Assembly (NCBI RefSeq): GCF_014649335.1 | Contig: NZ_BMSV01000004.1 | Coordinates: 62,001 to 126,000 of the forward strand | From: Streptomyces roseolilacinus | GTDB lineage: Bacteria > Actinomycetota > Actinomycetes > Streptomycetales > Streptomycetaceae | Reading direction: 5' to 3' | DNA length: 64,000 nt | In this document: positions 34,041-42,818 of the stretch, piece after piece | Position numbering within the stretch: the first letter of the stretch is position 1 | Layout: every line of letters starts with the position of its first letter | The notes under the pieces: generated by a model | Seen by the model: the letters and a program-made list of their open reading frames with translations, nothing else | Database searches by the model: none | What the model was told of the DNA's origin: nothing | Program-made: the position numbers and the translations under genes

Positions 34041-36572
34041 ATGTTCCGTACCGCCCTGCGCAATGTGCTCGCGCACAAGGCCAGGCTGCTGATGACCGTC
34101 CTCGCCGTCATGCTCGGCGTGGCCTTCGTCTCCGGCACCCTCGTCTTCACCGACACCCTCGACCAGGCCTTCACCAAGCAGTCCGCCAAGAGCTACGACG
34201 ACGTCGCGGTCGCCGTCAGCTCCCACGCCGACCCCGACGACCCGAAGCAGGAGCCCGGGATCTCCCGCGCCACGCTCGACCGGATCGCCGGGGTGGACGG
34301 CGTCGCCACCGCCACCGGCCGCGTCGAGGGCTTCGCCGGCGTGCCCGACGAGGCCGGCAAGCTGATCGGCGTCGGGTGGTCCAACAAGGGCGCCAACTTC
34401 GCCCCCGGCAAGGACGGCAAGGACCCGCGGTACGACTTCGTCGAGGGCGGCGGCCCCGTCTCCGGCGGCCGGATCGCCCTCGACCGGGAGACCGCCGCCG
34501 AGGGCGGGTACGAGGTCGGCGACACCGTCCGCGTCGCCACCAACGGCCCGGTGGAGGAGTACCGCCTCCAGGGCGTCTTCACCACCGACGACGGCGGCGT
34601 CAGCGCCGGCGGCAGCCTGGTCCTGTTCGACACGCAGACCGCGCAGCGGCTGTTCCTCAAGCCGGGCTACTTCGCGGACGTCACCGTCACCGCGGCGCCC
34701 GGCGCCGACGACGCGAAGCTCCTCGGCGCGATCGAGCCGCTGCTGCCGGAGCACGCGGAGGCGCAGACGGGCAAGGTCCTCGCCGAGCAGCAGGCCAAGG
34801 AGATCGAGGCGGGCCTGAGCGCCTTCAACCAGATCTTCCTCGGCGCCGCCGGGATCGCCCTCTTCGTCGGTGTCTTCCTGATCGCCAACACGTTCACCAT
34901 GCTCGTCGCGCAGCGCACCAAGGAGGTCGCGCTGATGCGGGCCGTCGGCGCGTCCCGCAAGCAGATCACCCGCTCGGTGCTGGCGGAGGCCGCGATCGTC
35001 GGCCTGGTCGCCTCCGCCGCCGGCTACCTCCTCGGCATCGGACTGGCCGCCGGCCTGCGCTCCGGCATGGCGTCGTTCGACCTGAAGGTGCCGGACGGCC
35101 CGCTCGTCCTCGGCGTCACGCCCGTGCTGTCCGCGCTCGGCGTCGGCCTCGTCGTCACGATGCTCGCCGCGTGGCTGCCCGGCCGCCGCGCCGCGAAGAT
35201 CCCGCCGGTCGCCGCGATGAACAGCCTGCACGCGGCGCCCACCCAGAAGTCGCTGGTCGTGCGGAACAGCATCGGCGGCGGGCTGGCCCTGATCGGCGGC
35301 GGGCTGATCGTCTACGGCGCCCTGGAGGGCGGCGAGACGGGGCGCTTCCTCATCGCCGGCGGCGCGTTCCTCGCCCTGATCGGCGTGATCATGCTGATCC
35401 CGCTGCTGTCGCGGCCGCTCATCGCCGCCGTGCGGCCGCTGATGGTCGGGGTCTTCGGGATCTCCGGCAAGCTCGCCGGGCAGAACGCCGTCCGCAACCC
35501 GCGCCGCACGGGCGCGACCGCCTCCGCGCTGGCGATCGGCCTCACCCTGGTCACCGGCCTGTCGGTGCTCGGCGTCACGGTCGGCCAGTCCATCGACAGG
35601 ATGACCACCGACCAGATCAAGGCGGACTACATGGTCCGCATGGCCGGCGGGGGCTTCCTCGACCAGTCCGCGCTGACCGCCCTGGAGAAGGCCCCCGGCG
35701 TCACCGCCGTGTCGCCGCAGCAGGCGGCGTACCTGGAGATCGGCGGCGAGTTCACCTCCGCGTCCGCCGTCACCCCCGGTGACGTCGAGCAGGTCCTGAA
35801 CGTCGAGCGGACCGCCGGTTCGCTGGACTCGCTGGGCCGGGGGCAGATCGCCGTGGCCGAGAAGACCGCGAAGTCCCGCGGCTGGAAGGTCGGCAGCACC
35901 CTGCCCGTCACGTACAACGACGAGAAGAAGGGCACGCTGACCGTCGGCGCGGTCTACCGGGACAGCGAGTTCCTCTCGCCCGTCCTGATCGACCGGAAGG
36001 TCGTCGCCCCGCACGAGACCAAGCCGTACATCCCCTCCATCTTCATCACGATGGACGGCGGGGGGAGCGCCGCCAACGAGAAGGCGCTGGTCGACGCCCT
36101 CGGGAACAACCCGGCGATCACCGTCATGGACCATCAGGACATCCGCGACGAGTTCGGCGGCATGATCAACATGATGCTGAACATCATGTACGGCCTGCTG
36201 GCGATGGCCCTGATCATCGCCGTGCTCGGTGTGGTGAACACGCTCGCCATGTCGGTGTTCGAACGGCAGCAGGAGATCGGCATGCTCCGCGCGATCGGAC
36301 TCGACCGGCGCCGGGTGAAGCGGATGGTCCGCCTGGAGGCCGTGGTGATCTCGCTGTACGGCGCGGTCGTCGGCATCGCCCTCGGCTCGTTCCTCGGCTG
36401 GGCGATCGGCGAGACCGTCAAGAACAGCCTGCCGGGGTACGCGCTGGTCCTGCCGTGGGACCGGATCGGGATCTTCCTGCTGCTCGCCGGACTGGTCGGC
36501 GTCCTGGCCGCGATGTGGCCGGCGCGCAGCGCGGCGAAGCTGAACATGCTCAACGCCATCAAGGCCGAGTAG
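34041..36572 (+). CDS. ABC transporter permease, duplicated FtsX/MacB type, 843 aa
   Basis: A large permease with two FtsX domains. TM1 (about 12-35) is followed by an extracytoplasmic MacB_PCD-like domain (about 40-250), then three TMs (about 262-400, starting FLGAAGIALFVGVFLIANTF and with the family ALMRAVGASRKQI). A four-helix middle segment (about 410-500) follows, then a second periplasmic-like domain (about 520-690) and three last TMs with MALIIAVLGVVNTLAMSVFE and EIGMLRAIGLDRRRVKRMV. The ATG at 34041 has AGGA upstream. Together with the preceding ATPase it may export a lipid, peptide or antibiotic, or act on lipoproteins. A terminator follows. Confidence 0.92.
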   Translation: MFRTALRNVLAHKARLLMTVLAVMLGVAFVSGTLVFTDTLDQAFTKQSAKSYDDVAVAVSSHADPDDPKQEPGISRATLDRIAGVDGVATATGRVEGFAGVPDEAGKLIGVGWSNKGANFAPGKDGKDPRYDFVEGGGPVSGGRIALDRETAAEGGYEVGDTVRVATNGPVEEYRLQGVFTTDDGGVSAGGSLVLFDTQTAQRLFLKPGYFADVTVTAAPGADDAKLLGAIEPLLPEHAEAQTGKVLAEQQAKEIEAGLSAFNQIFLGAAGIALFVGVFLIANTFTMLVAQRTKEVALMRAVGASRKQITRSVLAEAAIVGLVASAAGYLLGIGLAAGLRSGMASFDLKVPDGPLVLGVTPVLSALGVGLVVTMLAAWLPGRRAAKIPPVAAMNSLHAAPTQKSLVVRNSIGGGLALIGGGLIVYGALEGGETGRFLIAGGAFLALIGVIMLIPLLSRPLIAAVRPLMVGVFGISGKLAGQNAVRNPRRTGATASALAIGLTLVTGLSVLGVTVGQSIDRMTTDQIKADYMVRMAGGGFLDQSALTALEKAPGVTAVSPQQAAYLEIGGEFTSASAVTPGDVEQVLNVERTAGSLDSLGRGQIAVAEKTAKSRGWKVGSTLPVTYNDEKKGTLTVGAVYRDSEFLSPVLIDRKVVAPHETKPYIPSIFITMDGGGSAANEKALVDALGNNPAITVMDHQDIRDEFGGMINMMLNIMYGLLAMALIIAVLGVVNTLAMSVFERQQEIGMLRAIGLDRRRVKRMVRLEAVVISLYGAVVGIALGSFLGWAIGETVKNSLPGYALVLPWDRIGIFLLLAGLVGVLAAMWPARSAAKLNMLNAIKAE

Positions 36573-36579
36573 CCGCACG

Positions 36580-36622
36580 CGCCGAAGGGCCGGACCCCCC
36601 GCGGGAGTCCGGCCCTTCGGCG
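36580..36622. terminator. Terminator after the ABC permease
   Basis: CGCCGAAGGGCCGGAC (36580-36595) and GTCCGGCCCTTCGGCG (36607-36622) form a perfect 16-bp stem with an 11-base loop. It also serves the convergent PLD-like gene. Confidence 0.88.
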
Positions 36623-36636
36623 TCCGCCGGGCCGCG

Positions 36637-37851
36637 TCAGGCGTCCGCGCAGTAGCGCATCAGGTGCTGGTGGTCGGCCTTGAACCGGTCGTACAGCGCC
36701 GCGTCGTCGATCTTCAGCAGCGTCTCGTCGTTGGCCCGCAGCGCGGGGTAGGTGTAGTTGTGGCTGCCCGTGAAGACGATCCTCCGGCCGGCCTGGCCGT
36801 TGTACGTGCCCTCGACGAGCAGGTACTTGGAGTGCAGCCGGACCGGTGCGCCGCCGGCGCGCGGCTCGTCGCAGGCGGCCTGCGCGGTGAGCCGGCCCGC
36901 CAGGACGCCCGCCACCGCCGAGCCCGTCGAGCCGGGCCCCCCGTCGCGGGCGAGGTGCACGGCGCAGCCGGCCCGGTGGAGTTCGACGAGCTTGGCGGCG
37001 ACCTCGTCGCGGGTGAAGAGGTTGGCGGCCACCCGGACCTGCGTGGCGCCGCCGGCGCAGCCGACGTTGTCGAGGACCAGCTTCACGGTGTCCGTGGAGG
37101 CGTCGTCGTCGGGCGCCTTCGCGAACGACTCCTTCCGCGGGAAGAAGTACGCCTTGTACGGGCCGGTGGCGCTGGTGGGCGTGCGGTAGTAGTGGTCGGT
37201 CCCCCCGGACGTGCCGTGGGCCAGGAGGTCGGCGAAGTAGGCCTGGTAGACGTCGTACAGGCCGGCGTCGACGAGCGTCACGGCGTTGTTGAACAGGTCG
37301 GTGCGCTGGGTGTTCGTCAGGTTCGCGGAGGTCTGCACGACGACCTTGTCGGCGCCCCCGGTGGAGGAGAACAGCAGGAACTTGTTGTGGTTGATGGCCC
37401 CGTCGGCGTCGCCCGGCAGCGTGCGGGAGCCGATGCAGCCGCGCCCGGCGGGGCAGGCGTGGACCCAGGACGGCCGGGTGCGGTCGGTGCCGAGCGCGTC
37501 GGCGAGGCGACCGTACTCGCCGCCGGCCATGGTGACCGAGGTGTGGTCGAGGATCACGCGGACGCGGACGCCGCGGGCGTGGGCGGCGGCGAGGGCGTCG
37601 GCGACGGTGTCCTCGGTGAAGGTGTACATCGCGACGCTGATGGTGGAGCCGGCCGGGGCGCGGCCGATCAGGTCGGTGACGTGGTCACGGATGCGGCTCT
37701 GGGCGGCGGTGTCGCCGGCCGGGTCGTTGAAGGTGGCGGTCGTGGTGACGGGTACGGCCTCCGGCTCGGCGGCGGCCGGGACGGCGGTGGCCCCGGCGGT
37801 CAGAGCGGCGGCGGTCGGCAGGCCGAGCAGCCAGGTGGTGCGGCGACGCAC
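36637..37851 (-). CDS. Secreted phospholipase D-like protein with altered HKD motifs
   Basis: A 404-aa protein with a Sec signal peptide (TWLLGLPTAAALTAGATAVP, cleavage near AAAEP) and two PLD repeats. Repeat one has SVAMYTFTEDTVADALAAA and the motif HNKFLLFS (His155, Lys157; the usual Asp is Ser162). Repeat two has LHSKYLLVEG (His340, Lys342; the usual Asp is Glu347) and FTGSHNYTYPAL. The histidine/lysine pairs needed for the phosphoenzyme are intact, so catalysis may persist. Extra cysteines suggest disulfides. The substrate may be phospholipid or nucleic acid. The start is GTG 37851 with a G-run upstream. It is convergent with the ABC permease. Confidence 0.85.
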   Translation of the reverse strand: MRRRTTWLLGLPTAAALTAGATAVPAAAEPEAVPVTTTATFNDPAGDTAAQSRIRDHVTDLIGRAPAGSTISVAMYTFTEDTVADALAAAHARGVRVRVILDHTSVTMAGGEYGRLADALGTDRTRPSWVHACPAGRGCIGSRTLPGDADGAINHNKFLLFSSTGGADKVVVQTSANLTNTQRTDLFNNAVTLVDAGLYDVYQAYFADLLAHGTSGGTDHYYRTPTSATGPYKAYFFPRKESFAKAPDDDASTDTVKLVLDNVGCAGGATQVRVAANLFTRDEVAAKLVELHRAGCAVHLARDGGPGSTGSAVAGVLAGRLTAQAACDEPRAGGAPVRLHSKYLLVEGTYNGQAGRRIVFTGSHNYTYPALRANDETLLKIDDAALYDRFKADHQHLMRYCADA

Positions 37852-37944
37852 GGAAGGAGATCCCCCTCTTGCCCTCGTGGCCGGGGCGAGGCCCGTCCCT
37901 CACGGACGGACCCCGCCCCGGCGCGGTCGGAAGGGGGGAACGTA

Positions 37945-39282
37945 TCAACTGCCGTCGGCGCCGCTCCAGATGCGGCTGCGCAGCGGCATCCCCGAGGCGC
38001 CGCCCTCGGGTGTCCGCACCGCGAGGACCTGGTCGACGCCGATCCGGTTGCGCTCGAAGGCGAGCGCGGACGCGGCCGTGTAGAGGCGCCAGACGCGGGC
38101 CCGGCCCGGGGAGATGAGGCGTACGGCCTCGTCCCGGCGCTCCTCCAGGTTGGCGACCCACCGGCGCGGGGTGAGCGCGTGGTGCTCGCGGATCGCCTCG
38201 ACGTCCCGCACCTCGAAGCCGGCCTCCTCCAGGGCGGCGGTGGTGCGGCCGATCGGGGCCGGCTCCCCGTCGGGGAAGACACAGGCGTCGATGAACGGGT
38301 CGATGCGGTACGCCTCCTCGCGGGGTTCGGGGCGGCGGGCGATCCGGTGGTCGAGGAGCCTGCCGCCGGGCTTGAGCAGGCCGTGCAGGACGTCGGCGTA
38401 CTCGCGGTAGCGGACGGCGCCGACGTGCTCGGCCATGCCGACGGAGGAGATCGCGTCGTACGGCCCGTCGTGGACGTCCCGGTAGTCCTGGACGCGGATC
38501 TCGACGCGGCCGGTGAGCCCCTCGTCGGCGACGCGCTTGCGGGCGTACGCGGCCTGCTCGGAGCTGAGCGTGACGCCGACGACGGCGGCGCCGTGGTGGC
38601 GGGCGGCGTGCAGCGCCGTGGAGCCCCGGCCGCAGCCCACGTCGAGGAGCCGGTCGCCCTCCCTGACGGCCGGTTTGCGGCAGACCAGCTCCACCTTGTC
38701 GCGCTGGGCGTCCTCCAGGGTGGCGCCCTCGCTCCGGTAGGCGCACGAGTAGACCGTGGACGGGCCGAGGACCGGCTCGTGGAAGTCATTGCCCACGTCG
38801 TGGTGGTGGCTGACCGCCGCGCGGTCGCGGAGCCGGGTGTGGAGGGGGCCGCTGCGGCGCCCGACCTCCTCGGCGGGCGGGGCCGGCGGCCAGGGCCCGG
38901 CGAGCCGCAGCAGGTCGCGGGCGGCGGCGCGGACGCGCGGGTCACGGGCGGTGCGCAGGGCGCGGGCGGCCCGCGCCCGGCGGCTCCCGGGGGCGCCGCC
39001 GCCGGTGCCGCGCTCCCACAGGAGGCCGGCGAGGCGGTCGAGCACCCCGTACAGGTCGCCCTCCACGTCCACTTCCCCGGCGACCCAGCCGCGGGCGAGG
39101 CCCAGCTCCCCCGGCCACCGCGCCAGGCGGCGCAGCGCCCTGCGGTCCCGGATGACCAGCACGGGGGCGCCGGGGCCGGGCGGGCCGGCCCCGCTGCCGT
39201 CCCAGGCGCGGATCCGCACCGGGAGCGGGACGCCCCACAGGTCCTCGGCGAGTGCGGCCGGCCGCGAAGCGGCGTCGGACAT
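37945..39282 (-). CDS. Cyclopropane-fatty-acyl-phospholipid synthase family methyltransferase
   Basis: A 445-aa protein. The N-terminal lipid-interacting half has RDRRALRRLARWPGELGLAR and the family HYDVGNDF-like segment SHHHDVGNDFHEPVLGPSTV plus YSCAYRSEGATLEDAQRDK. The SAM domain contains RLLDVGCGRGSTALHAA, VVGVTLSSEQAAYARKR and VQDYRDVHDGPYDAISSVGM. Family members add a methylene or methyl group to unsaturated phospholipid acyl chains. The usual GNDFY reads GNDFH here. GGAGGTG lies just before the ATG at 39282. It lies 94 bp upstream of the PLD-like gene on the same strand. Confidence 0.9.
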   Translation of the reverse strand: MSDAASRPAALAEDLWGVPLPVRIRAWDGSGAGPPGPGAPVLVIRDRRALRRLARWPGELGLARGWVAGEVDVEGDLYGVLDRLAGLLWERGTGGGAPGSRRARAARALRTARDPRVRAAARDLLRLAGPWPPAPPAEEVGRRSGPLHTRLRDRAAVSHHHDVGNDFHEPVLGPSTVYSCAYRSEGATLEDAQRDKVELVCRKPAVREGDRLLDVGCGRGSTALHAARHHGAAVVGVTLSSEQAAYARKRVADEGLTGRVEIRVQDYRDVHDGPYDAISSVGMAEHVGAVRYREYADVLHGLLKPGGRLLDHRIARRPEPREEAYRIDPFIDACVFPDGEPAPIGRTTAALEEAGFEVRDVEAIREHHALTPRRWVANLEERRDEAVRLISPGRARVWRLYTAASALAFERNRIGVDQVLAVRTPEGGASGMPLRSRIWSGADGS

Positions 39283-39444
39283 GGTGCACACCTCCGTGAC
39301 GTCGATCCCGGGAGTGCTCGGCACCACGTGAGCACCGGGGGCCGCGGAGAGCAGTCCCCCGGGCACGCCGGGTGGCCGGAGACCGACGCGACGGCGGCGC
39401 TCCGCCCCGCACCGGGCGCCCCCGGCGCGCTCCCCGGTACGACG

Positions 39445-39490
39445 CGACGAGGGGCCGCCCGCACCACGGATGGCGGGCGGCCCCTCGTCG
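39445..39490. terminator. Terminator between ndh and the CFA-synthase-like gene
   Basis: CGACGAGGGGCCGCCCGC (39445-39462) is exactly reversed at 39473-39490 around a 10-base loop, giving an 18-bp stem. Confidence 0.9.
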
Positions 39491-39548
39491 GGACTGCGCG
39501 GGGACGGCCGGAGGTCCGGTCGTCGGAGCCGGGTCGACCCGGCCGGCG

Positions 39549-40925
39549 TCAGGAGGCCTTGGCCTTCTCCTGCTGGGCGGCGGGCGCCGGGGCCGGCTTG
39601 GCCGCCTCGTAGAACTCCTCGCGCGGCGACTCGATGGCGCCGAGCGAGACGACCTCGCGCTTGAGGAACATCGCGAGCGTCCAGTCCGCGAAGACGCGGA
39701 TCTTCCGGTTCCAGGTCGGCATGGCCATGCCGTGGTAGCCGCGGTGCATGTACCAGGCGAGACGGCCCTTGAGCTTGATCTTCATCTTGCCCATGACGAT
39801 CATCGCGACGCCCTTGTGCAGGCCGAGACCCGCGACCGCGCCCTTGTTGGCGTGGCTGTACTCCTTCTGCGGGAAGCCCCGCATGCCGGAGAGGACGTTG
39901 TCGCCGAGGACCTTGGCCTGGCGCAGCGCGTGCTGGGCGTTGGGCGGGCACCAGGCGTTCTCGTTGCCGGCCTTGCGGCCCACGAGGTCCGGGACCTGGG
40001 CGTTGTCGCCCGCGGCCCAGATGTAGTCCGTGCCCGACACCTGGAGGGTCGGCTGGCAGTCGACGTGGCCGCGGGGGCCGAGCGGCAGGCCGAAGCGGGC
40101 CAGCGCCGGGTTCGGCTTCACGCCGGCGGTCCACACGATCGTGTTGGAGTCGACCTCGAGGCCGTTCTTCAGCACCACGTGGCCGTCGACGCAGGAGTCC
40201 ATGGAGGTGCTCAGGTAGACCTCGACGCCGCGGCCCTCGAGGTGCTCCTTGCCGTACGCGCCGAGCTTCGGACCGACCTCGGGGAGGATCTTGTCGGCGG
40301 CGTCGACCAGGATGAAGCGCATGTCCTCGCGGGACACGTTCTTGTAGTACTTGGCGGCGTCGCGGGCCATGTCCTCGACCTCGCCGATCGTCTCGGCACC
40401 GGCGAAGCCACCGCCGACGAAGACGAAGGTCAGGGCCTTGCGGCGGACCTCCTCGTCGGTGGTCGAGTCGGCCTTGTCCAGCTGCTCGAGCACGTGGTTG
40501 CGCAGGCCGATGGCCTCCTCGATGCCCTTCATGCCGATGCCCTGCTCGGCGAGGCCGGGGATCGGGAAGGTGCGGGAGACCGCGCCGAGCGCGATGACCA
40601 GGTAGTCGAACGGCAGCTCGTACGCCTCGCCGACGAGCGGCGCGATCGTGGCGACCTTGCGGTCCTGGTCGATGGTGGTGACCCGGCCGGTCAGGACCTC
40701 GGCCTTGGGCAGCACGCGTCGCAGCGGTACGACGACGTGCCGCGGCGAGATGCTGCCGGCGGCGGCTTCGGGGAGGAAGGGCTGGTACGTCATGTACGAG
40801 CGCGGGTCGACGACCGTGACGGTCGCCTCGCCGTAGCGCATCTTCTTCAGAATGCGACGAGCTGCGTACAGGCCTACGTACCCACCGCCTACTACGAGGA
40901 TCCTGGGACGCTCCGTGGTGCTCAT
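39549..40925 (-). CDS. ndh: Type II NADH dehydrogenase (NADH:menaquinone oxidoreductase)
   Basis: A single-subunit, non-proton-pumping respiratory enzyme at the inner membrane face. The 458-aa protein has the FAD Rossmann motif ILVVGGGYVGLYAARRIL, the NADH Rossmann motif FVFVGGGFAGAETIGEVEDM and the late FAD segment YIWAAGDNAQVPDL. The C-terminal amphipathic membrane-binding helices include WNRKIRVFADWTLAMFLKRE. The ATG at 40925 has a weak ribosome site. A TGTAAC (-10 candidate, 41000-40995) and a Rex-like half site lie upstream, in keeping with NADH/NAD+ sensing. An Ala/Pro/Lys-rich tail ends the protein. Confidence 0.95.
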   Translation of the reverse strand: MSTTERPRILVVGGGYVGLYAARRILKKMRYGEATVTVVDPRSYMTYQPFLPEAAAGSISPRHVVVPLRRVLPKAEVLTGRVTTIDQDRKVATIAPLVGEAYELPFDYLVIALGAVSRTFPIPGLAEQGIGMKGIEEAIGLRNHVLEQLDKADSTTDEEVRRKALTFVFVGGGFAGAETIGEVEDMARDAAKYYKNVSREDMRFILVDAADKILPEVGPKLGAYGKEHLEGRGVEVYLSTSMDSCVDGHVVLKNGLEVDSNTIVWTAGVKPNPALARFGLPLGPRGHVDCQPTLQVSGTDYIWAAGDNAQVPDLVGRKAGNENAWCPPNAQHALRQAKVLGDNVLSGMRGFPQKEYSHANKGAVAGLGLHKGVAMIVMGKMKIKLKGRLAWYMHRGYHGMAMPTWNRKIRVFADWTLAMFLKREVVSLGAIESPREEFYEAAKPAPAPAAQQEKAKAS

Positions 40926-40959
40926 GCCATCGAGTATCCACCCCTCGGAGGGGGGTCGC

Positions 40960-40977
40960 TCGTGCGCCCCTTCACAA
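40960..40977. promoter_or_regulatory. Rex-like site near the ndh promoter
   Basis: On the minus strand TTGTGAAGGGGCGCACGA has one perfect Rex half site (TTGTGAA) and a degenerate second half. It lies 35-52 bases before the ndh start and just downstream of the candidate -10 element. Confidence 0.35.
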
Positions 40978-41180
40978 GGTTCGAGGGGGGCTCTGTTACA
41001 CTGCGCCGCTCACGTGACCCAGGTCATGGTGCGGGCCGGGAACCAGGGTGCGGCGGGGGACGTTGTTCAGTGCTCCCTCACCCCTCGTGAACTGGACCGG
41101 AGAGCCTTCCGTAACGGTGGACCACCGCCTTGCTTCACATGGCCGAAACGCTTCTGCGGTTACGAAAGCCGGGACGGAGC

Positions 41181-41244
41181 AGAGCCCTGACGGGGCTCTG
41201 TAAGGGTCACACCCCCGTCAGAGACCCTCATCAGGGCTCTTTTC
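41181..41244 (+). ncRNA. Structured plus-strand element ending in an intrinsic terminator (candidate small RNA)
   Basis: The local stem TGACGGGG (41188-41195)/CCCCGTCA (41213-41220) is followed by the hairpin AGAGACCCT (41220-41228)/AGGGCTCT (41233-41240) running into TTTTCC. An alternative 10-bp pairing AGAGCCCTGA (41181-41190)/TCAGGGCTCT (41231-41240) competes with the terminator hairpin. No plus-strand gene lies upstream within this gap, so a terminator here implies a short transcript such as a small RNA antisense to the ndh leader. The start site is not determined. Confidence 0.45.
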
Positions 41245-41245
41245 C

Positions 41246-41263
41246 TTGTGAAGAACTTCACGA
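41246..41263. promoter_or_regulatory. Rex-like operator between ppx and ndh
   Basis: TTGTGAAGAACTTCACGA matches the streptomycete Rex consensus TTGTGAA-N4-TTCACAA at 13 of 14 defined positions. It lies 320 bp upstream of ndh, directly after the plus-strand terminator, and 46 bp beyond the ppx stop. Confidence 0.55.
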
Positions 41264-41308
41264 CCTTTTTCCGACGACCCGTCGGCCGGCCCCCTGGGAC
41301 CGCCTCCG

Positions 41309-42223
41309 TCACACCAGGGACCAGGCGATCCCGTCGAGGATGTCGTGTTCGCTCACCACGACCTCGGAGGCGCCGACGTGCTCCATGATCTCGCGCAGGA
41401 CCAGGGCGCCGGAGACGATGACGTCGACCCGGCCCGGGTGCATGACGGGGATCGCGGCGCGCTCGTCGTGGGTCATCGCCAGCAGCCGGGCGGTGACCTC
41501 GGCGACCTGCCCGTAGGGGATGCGGGAGCGGTGGATCGCCGCCGAGTCGTACTCCTCCAGGCCCAGGGCGATCGCGGCGACCGTGGTGACGGAGCCGGCG
41601 AGGCCGACGAGGGTGTGCGCCCCGCGGATCGGGACGGTCTCCTCGGCCAGGGCGAGCGCGGCGCGCACGTCGGCGCGGATCGCGGCCACCTCGTCCTCGC
41701 CGGGCGGGTCGTGGCGGACGTGGCGCTCCGTCAGGCGCACGCAGCCGACGTCCACCGACCGGGCCGCCTCGACGTGTCCGGCGCCGACGACGAACTCGGT
41801 GGAGCCGCCGCCGATGTCCACCACCAGGTACCGGTCGGTGCCCTCCAGTTCGCGGGTCGCCCCGGTGAAGGAGAACTCGGCTTCCTGGTCACCGGTGATG
41901 ACCTCCGGCTCGACGCCCAGGATGTCCAGGACGCCCCGCACGAAGTCCTCGCGGTTCTCGGCGTCGCGGGACGCGGAGGTCGCCACGAAGCGGACCCTCT
42001 CGGCGCCCCGCTCCTCGATGACGGCGGCGTACTCGCGGCACGCCGCGAACGTCCGCTCCAGCGCCTCCGGGGCCAGCCGGCCCGTGCGGTCCACGCCCTG
42101 GCCGAGGCGGACGATGGTCATCCGCCGGTCCAGGTCGACGAGGGTGCCCGCGTCGGGGTCGGCGTCCGCCACGAGGAGGCGGATGGAGTTCGTACCGCAG
42201 TCGATGGCCGCCACCCGGGTCAT
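41309..42223 (-). CDS. ppx: Exopolyphosphatase / Ppx-GppA family phosphatase
   Basis: A 304-aa member of the ASKHA-fold Ppx/GppA family that hydrolyses polyphosphate or the pppGpp gamma phosphate. The phosphate-1 loop is AAIDCGTNSIRLLVAD, ATSASRDAENREDF is family-typical, and the second loop is YLVVDIGGGSTEFVVG. AGSVTTVAAIALGLEEYD and the final DGIAW end are also typical. The short length (no C-terminal HD domain) is normal for actinobacterial Ppx proteins. The ATG at 42223 overlaps the DUF501 stop by ATGA, so the two are coupled. The divIC-DUF501-ppx order is conserved in actinomycetes. Confidence 0.92.
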   Translation of the reverse strand: MTRVAAIDCGTNSIRLLVADADPDAGTLVDLDRRMTIVRLGQGVDRTGRLAPEALERTFAACREYAAVIEERGAERVRFVATSASRDAENREDFVRGVLDILGVEPEVITGDQEAEFSFTGATRELEGTDRYLVVDIGGGSTEFVVGAGHVEAARSVDVGCVRLTERHVRHDPPGEDEVAAIRADVRAALALAEETVPIRGAHTLVGLAGSVTTVAAIALGLEEYDSAAIHRSRIPYGQVAEVTARLLAMTHDERAAIPVMHPGRVDVIVSGALVLREIMEHVGASEVVVSEHDILDGIAWSLV

Positions 42224-42768
42224 CGGACGTCCTCCGCCCCGGCCCCGCCGTCGCGCTCGACGCTCACGCAGGGGCCCTTCGCCCACCACTCCGGGAGCAT
42301 CGCCAGCGCCTCGTCGCCCAGCGGGTTCACGCCCGGACCGGCGACCAGGGAGTGGGCGACCAGGACGTGCAGGCACTTCACGCGGTCCGGCATGCCGCCG
42401 GCGCTGGGGAAGCCGGTCAGGACCTCGATGGCGTCGCGGCGGGCGATGTAGTCCTCGTGCGCGGCCCGGTAGGCGGCGGCCAGCTCGGGGTCCTCGCCGA
42501 GGCGCTCGGTCATCTCCTTCATGACGCCGTTCGCCTCCAGCGTGCCGATCGCGGAGTTCGCGCGGGGGCACGTGAGGTAGTACGTCGTCGGGAACGGCGT
42601 GCCGTCGGGGAGCCGGGGCGCGGTCTCGACGACGTCGGGCTCGCCGCACGGGCAGCGGTGCGCGATGGCCCGCAGGCCGCGCGGCGGGCGGCCGAGCTGT
42701 TCCTTGAAGGCCGCGACGTCGGCCTCGGTCGGCTCGGTGCGGTCGGTCTGCGGAGGGGGCGTTTCCAT
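42220..42768 (-). CDS. DUF501 protein
   Basis: A 182-aa conserved actinobacterial protein. DVAAFKEQLGRPPRGLRAIA, HRCPCGEPDVVETAPRLPDG, PTTYYLTCPRANSAIGTLEA and GMPDRVKCLHVLVAHSLVAG are the hallmarks of DUF501, with cysteines spaced in a way that suggests metal binding. No enzymatic role is established. It lies between divIC and ppx on the same strand and overlaps ppx by 4 bases. The ATG at 42768 has AAGG close upstream. Confidence 0.92.
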   Translation of the reverse strand: METPPPQTDRTEPTEADVAAFKEQLGRPPRGLRAIAHRCPCGEPDVVETAPRLPDGTPFPTTYYLTCPRANSAIGTLEANGVMKEMTERLGEDPELAAAYRAAHEDYIARRDAIEVLTGFPSAGGMPDRVKCLHVLVAHSLVAGPGVNPLGDEALAMLPEWWAKGPCVSVERDGGAGAEDVR

Positions 42769-42818
42769 GCCTGCCTTGATCCTGCTCGGTCCTGGTGGGG
42801 CCACGGCTGCGCCGGTGG

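Noticed and set aside
41181..41244. The 6C actinobacterial RNA motif
   Set aside because: The element has only runs of five or fewer C in loops and lacks two C-rich hairpins, so the 6C assignment does not fit.
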